From contig JAQSYS010000034.1 in the NCBI GenBank assembly GCA_029256005.1, positions 1 to 11,094 on the forward strand: DNA of 11,094 nt, given 5' to 3'. The notes beneath the pieces are model-generated. The model had not been told where the DNA came from, searched no databases, and worked only from the letters and a program-made list of their open reading frames with translations. The DNA comes from Sedimentibacter sp. (GTDB lineage Bacteria > Bacillota > Clostridia > Tissierellales > Sedimentibacteraceae). The position numbers and the translations under genes are program-made. Position 1 is the first letter of the stretch; each line of letters starts with the position of its first letter. Shown piece after piece: positions 6,395-11,094 of this stretch.

Positions 6395-7825
6395 ATGTCT
6401 TTTATTCTTGGTTATAAAAATAATCTGGTTATGCAGGAAGTTCTTGAACAACTTCAATTAGTTACGGTACCTAGGGAGATAACTGTTCATTTAGGAGCAC
6501 CGGATCAAGAAGCTGAAAATATTACTATTCCTTATATTGATTATATAAAAAATGTTGCATCCAGCGAGCTATACCCAACATGGCCGGAAAATGCTTTAAG
6601 GGCGAATATTCACGCAATAACTTCAATTGCAATGAATAGAGTATATACAGAGTGGTACAGATCAAGAGGTTATAATTTTGATATTACGAACTCAACTCAA
6701 TTTGATCAAGCATATGTTCCAAACAGAGGTATATTTGATAGTATAAGCTCCATTGTAGATGAAACATTTAATCAATATATAGTTAGAGAAGGCCAGCTAC
6801 AGCCACTATTTGCAACATTTTGCGACGGCAGAGTTTCTCAATGTGATGGGCTGCTTCAATGGGGTACAGTTGATTTAGCTAATGCAGGTTATACCCCTAT
6901 AGAAATTTTAAGATATTATTATGGTGATAACATAGATATTGTAGAAAATGCACCAGTCGGTGAAGTGGAAATTTATTATCCAGGAGAGCCATTAAAGCTA
7001 GGCGACTCCAGTCTTGATGTGCTAAGAATGCAGCTGAATTTAGATCGGATAAGGTTAAATTATCCTGCAATTCCTGAAATACAACCATTAACTGGTTATT
7101 TTAACGAATCCACTGAAGCAGCTGTAAGAGAATTTCAAAGAGTGTTTAAGCTTCCTGTAACTGGTGTTATTGATCAAGGAACATGGTATACGTTAAGGTA
7201 TATATATGCTGCTGTTACCAAACTGGCTGAACTTACAGCACAGGGAGATTTTATTAATTTGTTGGTTGAAGTTATAGAGGAGGTATCTTTAGTTGGAGAT
7301 GTGAGCCCAAGAGTTGAATTTATTCAATATGCGTTAAATGTTTTGTCGGCGTATTACCCTACTATTAAAGGAGTTGCCATAACAGGAATCTTTGACGAAG
7401 CAACTAGGGAACAAATAATACAATTTCAAAAAACAATGAATCTTGAAACGACAGGTTTAGTGGACAGCCAAACATTAGTTGCTTTATCAGAAAGTCTGTT
7501 TGGAATTCTTGATACATTACCTCCTGAAGCAGTATACCTGCCTAGATTTCGATGGCCAGGAAGCGTATTTGAGCAAGGAGAAGAATCACCTAGCATATAT
7601 GTTATTCAGGAAATGCTTTCATACATTTCTTTAATTATTCCTACTATACCATATATTGAACCTAATGGTGTATATGATGAACCAACTCAACGAGCGGTAA
7701 GTGCGTTTCAAACCATGCAAGGTATTGAACCAACAGGTTTAGTTGATGAAATTACTTGGGACACAATTGTTGAAGTTTATAGAAAACAAAGGTATGGAAG
7801 TGTGGCAGGAGTAAGTCCTATTTAG
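6395..7825 (+). CDS. SpoIID-like protein with three peptidoglycan-binding (PG_binding_1) domains
   Basis: A 476-residue protein of a type common in clostridia. Residues 25-190 resemble SpoIID/LytB: VPREITVHLGAPDQEAENITIPYIDYIKNVASSELYPTWP and ALRANIHAITSIAMNRVY parallel the SpoIID block in which E58 (ASSELYP) aligns with the catalytic Glu of the lytic transglycosylase. QWGTVDLANAGYTPIEILRYYYGDNI (155-180) matches its C-terminal SpoIID motif. Three peptidoglycan-binding repeats follow at about 200-268 (LKLGDSS...GVIDQGTW), 303-366 (SPRVEFIQ...GLVDSQT) and 395-462 (SPSIYVIQ...GLVDEITW). Family knowledge suggests a role in spore or cell-wall peptidoglycan. There is no signal peptide or membrane anchor, unusual for a wall enzyme but fitting a protein acting in the mother cell or spore compartment. 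GGGGA (6384-6388) is 6 nt before the ATG. Single-gene unit with its own terminator. Function confidence is lower than domain confidence. Confidence 0.85.
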   Translation: MSFILGYKNNLVMQEVLEQLQLVTVPREITVHLGAPDQEAENITIPYIDYIKNVASSELYPTWPENALRANIHAITSIAMNRVYTEWYRSRGYNFDITNSTQFDQAYVPNRGIFDSISSIVDETFNQYIVREGQLQPLFATFCDGRVSQCDGLLQWGTVDLANAGYTPIEILRYYYGDNIDIVENAPVGEVEIYYPGEPLKLGDSSLDVLRMQLNLDRIRLNYPAIPEIQPLTGYFNESTEAAVREFQRVFKLPVTGVIDQGTWYTLRYIYAAVTKLAELTAQGDFINLLVEVIEEVSLVGDVSPRVEFIQYALNVLSAYYPTIKGVAITGIFDEATREQIIQFQKTMNLETTGLVDSQTLVALSESLFGILDTLPPEAVYLPRFRWPGSVFEQGEESPSIYVIQEMLSYISLIIPTIPYIEPNGVYDEPTQRAVSAFQTMQGIEPTGLVDEITWDTIVEVYRKQRYGSVAGVSPI

Positions 7826-7857
7826 AACTGGTAATGGTAATTTATTAAATAAAAACC

Positions 7858-7886
7858 TTGATATTAACTTTGAAAATTGTTAAAAT
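7858..7886 (+). promoter_or_regulatory. Candidate vegetative promoter upstream of a terminator
   Basis: TTGATA (7858-7863) and TAAAAT (7881-7886) are 17 bp apart, each matching five of six consensus bases. A transcript would start near 7893 and meet the hairpin at 7935-7968 before reaching the regulator at 8017. It could be chance in AT-rich DNA, an attenuated promoter for the regulator, or a promoter of a ~75-nt RNA. Confidence 0.35.
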
Positions 7887-7934
7887 GATATAAATTAAAT
7901 GAAATACAAAAATATTAAATATAGTGATATTGAG

Positions 7935-7968
7935 AATCCGTAGATAAAATAATAATACGGATTTTTTT
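7935..7968 (+). terminator. Rho-independent terminator after the SpoIID-like gene
   Basis: AATCCGTA (7935-7942) pairs perfectly with TACGGATT (7956-7963) around a 13-nt loop, followed by seven Ts (7962-7968). It is 110 bp after the stop codon and 49 bp before the regulator's ATG. The rest of 7826-8016 shows no coding capacity. Confidence 0.8.
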
Positions 7969-8016
7969 GTAACAGTTCTACGTAATTAGTTAAAACGGTT
8001 ATAAAGGAGAAATACT

Positions 8017-9939
8017 ATGCACACACTTAGAGTCATGGAAGGAAAGGATTATGTAATAAAATCCCATAGTAGATGTAAAGATTATGATGTTGAATATAGC
8101 CAGATATATTCAAACAAAATACTAGATGAAAAAGAGCTGTTTCATGTTATGGAAATTAACAGAGAGCTTGTTTTAGCAGCGGCACCTATTATGAACAAAA
8201 TTTATGACTTTGTGAAGGGTTCTAATTTCTTCTCAATCTTAACAGATAAAGATGGCTGCATATTAAATGTAATTGGTGATGAAGATATTTTATCAGAAGC
8301 TTTTTCTTTTAAGATGATTCCCGGTGCATATATGAATGAAAAGAATATTGGAACCAATGCAATGGGTACTGCCATTGCTGAAAAAGAACCATTGCAGGTT
8401 TCTGGCGAGGAACATTATATAAGTGCGTATCATAGATGGACATGTTCAGCCAGCCCTATACGAGATACTGAAGGTAATATAATAGGTTCAATAGATTTGA
8501 CCGGCTATAGTGAATTAGTCCATATTCATACATTAGGGATGGTGGTTGCAGCTGCAGATGCTATAGAGAAAAAACTTCAATCAAATTCATATAAGGCAAT
8601 GTTGTTTAGAGAAAAAAGGTATTACGAAGCTGTTCAAGACTCTTTATTGTCAGGAATTATTATTACAAGTTTTGACGGGAAGATTTTAAGTGCCAATTCT
8701 ACTGCTTCTGAATTGTTTGGATATGATCAGGATGAACTAAAGCAAATGAAAGCTTATGAGCTCTTAAAAGAATGGAATAGAATATCAAAATTAATTTATG
8801 AAAAAAAGGATACATTTATTGAAGATGTAGATGTATACGCAAGAAAAAACATACAACAGTTAAATTTAAATGCATATTTGGTAAAAGATGAAGACAATGA
8901 AAATTCAAATATCCTTTTAATGTTCCATGATGTTAAAAAGCAGAGAAAACAAGCTCAAAACATAATGGGAAGACATGCTGTTTATACATTTGACAAAATA
9001 GTTGGAAAAGATGAAGGTTTTTTAGCAGTTGTTAAATTTGCAAAAAAGATTGCAGACAGCAGATCAAATATTCTAATATTAGGAGACAGTGGGACAGGCA
9101 AAGAACTTTTTGCTCATTCCATACACAATTATTCTCCACGAGCTAAAGAACCGTTTATTGTATTAAACTGTGGCGCAATACCTAGGAATCTTATTGAATC
9201 AGAACTTTTTGGTTATGAAGAAGGAGCCTTTACAGGTGCAAAAACAAAGGGCAATCCAGGCAAGTTTGAAATAGCTGATGGAGGAACTATTTTTCTTGAT
9301 GAAATAGGAGAAATGCCAATTGATCTTCAAACAAGATTGTTAAGGGTTATTGAGGAAGGTACTGTGTGCAGAATAGGAAGCACACAGGAAAAGGTCGTAA
9401 ATGTAAGAGTGATAGCTGCTACTAATAAAGACTTAAAGGAAGAGGTTCAAAGCGGAACATTTAGAAAAGACTTGTACTATAGATTAAATGTTTTGCCTAT
9501 CAGATTACCTAGTCTTTGCGAAAGAAGAGGAGATATAAAACTATTAGTTGAATATTTTATGGACAAAATCAGCAAGAAGCTTAATAAAAAGAGTGTATAC
9601 ATTTCAGTGCAAGAAATGGAAAAGCTCACTTCCTATGATTGGCCTGGGAATATAAGAGAACTTGAAAATTATATTGAGCTTGTTGTTAATACAGAATCAA
9701 TACCAGATATCAACAATATAGGATTAGGAAAAATAGATAAAAAATATATTAATCATGAAATTGAAAAAGAATTGCTGGAATTTGAGCCATGCAGCTTAAG
9801 TCTAAAGGATGTAGAAAGGGAGCATATCGTTAGAATATTAAATGTAAATGATAATAACATGTCACGAACTGCTCAAGTTTTAGGTATAGGAAGGAACACA
9901 CTTTACAGGAAGCTAAAGGAACACAACATCAGTTGTTAA
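8017..9939 (+). CDS. Sigma-54-dependent activator, AcoR-type (GAF-PAS-AAA+-Fis HTH)
   Basis: A 640-residue bacterial enhancer-binding protein that would open sigma-54 promoter complexes by ATP hydrolysis. Domains: an N-terminal GAF-type sensor (about 45-188) with the AcoR-like block NIGTNAMGTAIAEKEPLQV, WTCSASPIRD and GSIDLTG; a PAS domain (about 203-310; SGIIITSFDGKILSANSTASELFGY); the AAA+ core with Walker A GDSGTGKE (356-363), the sigma-54 contact loop GAFTGA (403-408), Walker B GGTIFLDE (422-429), and ATNKDL and YYRLNVLPIRLP further on; and a Fis-type HTH at about 615-634 (MSRTAQVLGIGRNTLYRKL). There is no response-regulator receiver, so the signal is probably a ligand bound by GAF and/or PAS. 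AAGGAGA (8004-8010) precedes the ATG by 6 nt. Directly downstream lie three repeated sites and a sigma-54 promoter in front of an aldehyde oxidoreductase gene, its likely target. The inducer is unknown; AcoR-type regulators often answer to acetoin, aldehydes or related metabolites. Confidence 0.93.
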   Translation: MHTLRVMEGKDYVIKSHSRCKDYDVEYSQIYSNKILDEKELFHVMEINRELVLAAAPIMNKIYDFVKGSNFFSILTDKDGCILNVIGDEDILSEAFSFKMIPGAYMNEKNIGTNAMGTAIAEKEPLQVSGEEHYISAYHRWTCSASPIRDTEGNIIGSIDLTGYSELVHIHTLGMVVAAADAIEKKLQSNSYKAMLFREKRYYEAVQDSLLSGIIITSFDGKILSANSTASELFGYDQDELKQMKAYELLKEWNRISKLIYEKKDTFIEDVDVYARKNIQQLNLNAYLVKDEDNENSNILLMFHDVKKQRKQAQNIMGRHAVYTFDKIVGKDEGFLAVVKFAKKIADSRSNILILGDSGTGKELFAHSIHNYSPRAKEPFIVLNCGAIPRNLIESELFGYEEGAFTGAKTKGNPGKFEIADGGTIFLDEIGEMPIDLQTRLLRVIEEGTVCRIGSTQEKVVNVRVIAATNKDLKEEVQSGTFRKDLYYRLNVLPIRLPSLCERRGDIKLLVEYFMDKISKKLNKKSVYISVQEMEKLTSYDWPGNIRELENYIELVVNTESIPDINNIGLGKIDKKYINHEIEKELLEFEPCSLSLKDVEREHIVRILNVNDNNMSRTAQVLGIGRNTLYRKLKEHNISC

Positions 9940-9950
9940 GTTATGGGACA
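9934..9950 (+). promoter_or_regulatory. Putative upstream activator site 1
   Basis: TGTTAAGTTATGGGACA: a TGT-N11-ACA half-dyad sharing TTATGGRAC with sites 2 and 3. Its first six bases are the last codon and stop of the activator gene. Centre about -149 from the predicted sigma-54 start. Confidence 0.55.
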
Positions 9951-9951
9951 A

Positions 9952-9968
9952 TGTATCGTTATGGAACG
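9952..9968 (+). promoter_or_regulatory. Putative upstream activator site 2
   Basis: TGTATCGTTATGGAACG: same layout, starting 18 bp after site 1, with the final ACA changed to ACG. Sites 1 and 2 share 12 of 17 positions. Centre about -131. Confidence 0.5.
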
Positions 9969-9985
9969 GTGCAACATTGAATTTA

Positions 9986-10002
9986 TGTGCCAATATGGAA
10001 CA
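9986..10002 (+). promoter_or_regulatory. Putative upstream activator site 3
   Basis: TGTGCCAATATGGAACA: the most symmetric of the three, TGTGCC against GGAACA around a 5-bp centre (five of six positions paired). It starts 34 bp after site 2. Centre about -97, a usual distance for enhancer-binding protein sites. Confidence 0.6.
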
Positions 10003-10017
10003 GATAAACGTTTATAT

Positions 10018-10055
10018 AATAAATAAAGCATTGATTATCAATGCTTTATTTATTT
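10018..10055 (+). terminator. Bidirectional-looking terminator between activator and aldehyde oxidoreductase gene
   Basis: A perfect 17-bp stem (10018-10034 with 10038-10054) with a 3-nt loop, core AAGCATTGA/TCAATGCTT. The right arm is T-rich (CTTTATTTATTT) and the left arm A-rich, so either strand could give a terminator transcript. It ends the activator transcript and isolates the sigma-54 promoter that follows. The U tract is interrupted by As. Confidence 0.75.
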
Positions 10056-10063
10056 AAAAAAGG

Positions 10064-10080
10064 TTGGCATGATAATTGCT
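10064..10080 (+). promoter_or_regulatory. Sigma-54 (RpoN) promoter of the aldehyde oxidoreductase gene
   Basis: TTGGCAT (10064-10070) and TTGCT (10076-10080) match the -24/-12 consensus TGGCAY-N5-TTGCW, with the invariant GG (10066-10067) and GC (10078-10079) exactly 10 bp apart. The predicted start near 10091 gives a leader of about 24 nt containing the ribosome binding site. Its position directly downstream of a sigma-54 activator gene supports function. Confidence 0.88.
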
Positions 10081-10114
10081 TTAATATAATTAATCAAAAT
10101 ACAGGAGGGATTAT

Positions 10115-11094
10115 ATGAACAATTATTATGGATATCAAGGAGTCGTTCTAAGAATAAATTTAACTGATAAAACCATCAAAAAAGAAGAACTTAATTTAGA
10201 AGATGCTTTAAAATTTATCGGTGGAAGAGGCTTAGGTACAAAAATTTTAATGGATGAAGTTAATCCTAATGTAGAACCGTTAAGTGTTGACAATAAAGTA
10301 ATTTTCATTACAGGGCCATTATCTGGAACAAACACACCAACTGGTGGAAGATATATGGTTGTGACTAAGTCGCCTCTTACCGGAACAATTGCAAGCTCGA
10401 ATTCCGGAGGATATTGGGGAGCAGAACTTAAATTTGCAGGATATGATGCTGTTATAATTGAAGGTAAGGCAGATAAGCCGGTATATATCAATATTGCAAA
10501 TGATGTAGTAGAAATAAAGGATGCCGCTTCAATATGGGGAAAGCTAGTTGCTGAAACAACAACAATTTTAGAAGAACTTCATGGCGAAAAAGTCAGAGTT
10601 TCTGCAATTGGTCCTGCCGGAGAAAAACTTTCTAAGATTTCAGGTATTATAAATGATAGAGGAAGAGCTGCAGGCAGATCTGGAGTAGGAGCTGTTCTGG
10701 GGTCTAAAAATCTAAAAGCCATCGTAGTACGAGGCACTAATAAGGTTAATGTTGCAGATAGTGAGAAGCTGAAAGAAGTATTCTCACGATGCATGACTAA
10801 AATAAAAGAAAATGGTGTTACAGGGCAGGGACTTCCTACATATGGCTCAGCTGTACTTGTAAATATAATAAATGAACATGGAGCTTTGCCTACAAATAAT
10901 TTTCAGGAGTCATATTTTGATAAGGCTGAAGAAATTAGTGGAGAAACATTGGCAGAAAAATTCATGAAAAAGAAAGATCCTTGTTTCAGATGTCCAATAG
11001 GCTGTGGAAGATACTGTGAAACTGATGGTATTGAAGGTTCAGGACCAGAATATGAAACTATATGGGGATTTGGTTCTGATTGTGGAATTTCTGA
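10115..11094 (+). CDS. aor: Aldehyde:ferredoxin oxidoreductase (tungsten pterin family), 3' truncated by window edge
   Basis: The first 326 codons of a protein normally near 600 residues. It interconverts aldehydes and carboxylic acids using ferredoxin, with a tungsten (or molybdenum) bis-pterin cofactor and one 4Fe-4S cluster, in the cytosol. Seen: the N-terminal beta-barrel domain with INLTDKTIKKEE and GGRGLGTKIL (36-45), ITGPLSGTNTPTGGRYMVVTKSPLTG (65-90), SGGYWGAELKFAGYDAVIIEGKA (97-119), IGPAGE and INDRGRAAGRSGVGAVLGSKNLKAIVV (179-205), and the cluster ligands C290-x2-C293-x3-C297 in CFRCPIGC. The fourth Cys ligand and the second half lie beyond the window. AGGAGGG (10103-10109) is 6 nt before the ATG. 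It lies downstream of a sigma-54 promoter and activator sites, so it is probably induced by its substrate or a related metabolite. Subfamily (AOR, FOR, GOR or WOR) cannot be settled from this half, though the sequence is closest to AOR proper in my reading. Confidence 0.92.
   Translation, partial: MNNYYGYQGVVLRINLTDKTIKKEELNLEDALKFIGGRGLGTKILMDEVNPNVEPLSVDNKVIFITGPLSGTNTPTGGRYMVVTKSPLTGTIASSNSGGYWGAELKFAGYDAVIIEGKADKPVYINIANDVVEIKDAASIWGKLVAETTTILEELHGEKVRVSAIGPAGEKLSKISGIINDRGRAAGRSGVGAVLGSKNLKAIVVRGTNKVNVADSEKLKEVFSRCMTKIKENGVTGQGLPTYGSAVLVNIINEHGALPTNNFQESYFDKAEEISGETLAEKFMKKKDPCFRCPIGCGRYCETDGIEGSGPEYETIWGFGSDCGIS

Noticed and set aside
6897..7088. Minus-strand open frame opposite the SpoIID-like gene
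   Set aside because: Inside a conserved coding sequence, no recognisable features.
9949..9979. Inverted repeat CAATGT / ACATTG around 19 bp
   Set aside because: Perfect but short; its gap is unlike enhancer-binding protein dyads, and it straddles sites 1 and 2, so it is more likely incidental.
10135..10794. Minus-strand open frames opposite the aldehyde oxidoreductase gene (10135-10491, 10579-10794)
   Set aside because: Antisense to highly conserved motifs; Pro/Ser/Thr-rich translation typical of a reverse-complement artefact.

Overview
The window is AT-rich (roughly 30% G+C by eye) and has strong AGGAGG-type ribosome binding sites. Its gene content fits an anaerobic, probably spore-forming Firmicute of the class Clostridia: a tungsten-type aldehyde:ferredoxin oxidoreductase, a sigma-54 activator, a SigV/RsiV pair and a clostridial SpoIID-like peptidoglycan-binding protein. 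The genus cannot be fixed from the sequence.

Layout. (1) 1-1645 is the 3' nine-tenths of glmS (+), closed by a clear terminator. (2) 1715-1935 is intergenic and holds a compact palindromic repeat, possibly an IS200/IS605-type end or remnant, then a candidate ECF-type promoter. (3) 1963-3361 is a two-gene operon (+): an ECF sigma factor (SigV-like) overlapping its membrane anti-sigma factor (RsiV-like, DUF3298). (4) About 3455-3680 is a decayed IS3-family end: a terminal-repeat-like sequence plus the C-terminal tail of a transposase on the minus strand. (5) 3715-6167 holds two minus-strand genes, probably co-transcribed: a phosphotriesterase-family metal hydrolase followed, 35 bp later, by a secreted leucine-rich-repeat protein. 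(6) 6395-7825 (+) encodes a SpoIID-like protein with three peptidoglycan-binding repeats, followed by a terminator. (7) 8017-9939 (+) encodes a GAF-PAS-AAA+-Fis sigma-54 activator. (8) 10115-end (+) is the first 326 codons of an aldehyde:ferredoxin oxidoreductase, cut by the window edge.

The most coherent unit is at the right end. Between the activator and the oxidoreductase gene there is a near-perfect sigma-54 promoter (GG-N10-GC at 10066-10079). Upstream lie three related 17-bp TGT-N11-ACA/ACG sites (9934-10002), the first overlapping the activator's stop codon. A 17-bp-stem terminator sits between these sites and the promoter. This suggests a local circuit in which the activator senses a small molecule and turns on aldehyde oxidation/acid reduction. 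The left half reads as cell-envelope biology: amino-sugar synthesis and lysozyme-type envelope stress sensing. I see no CRISPR array, tRNA, rRNA or intact mobile element. I do not see strong evidence for a wholly new system; the best leads are regulatory.
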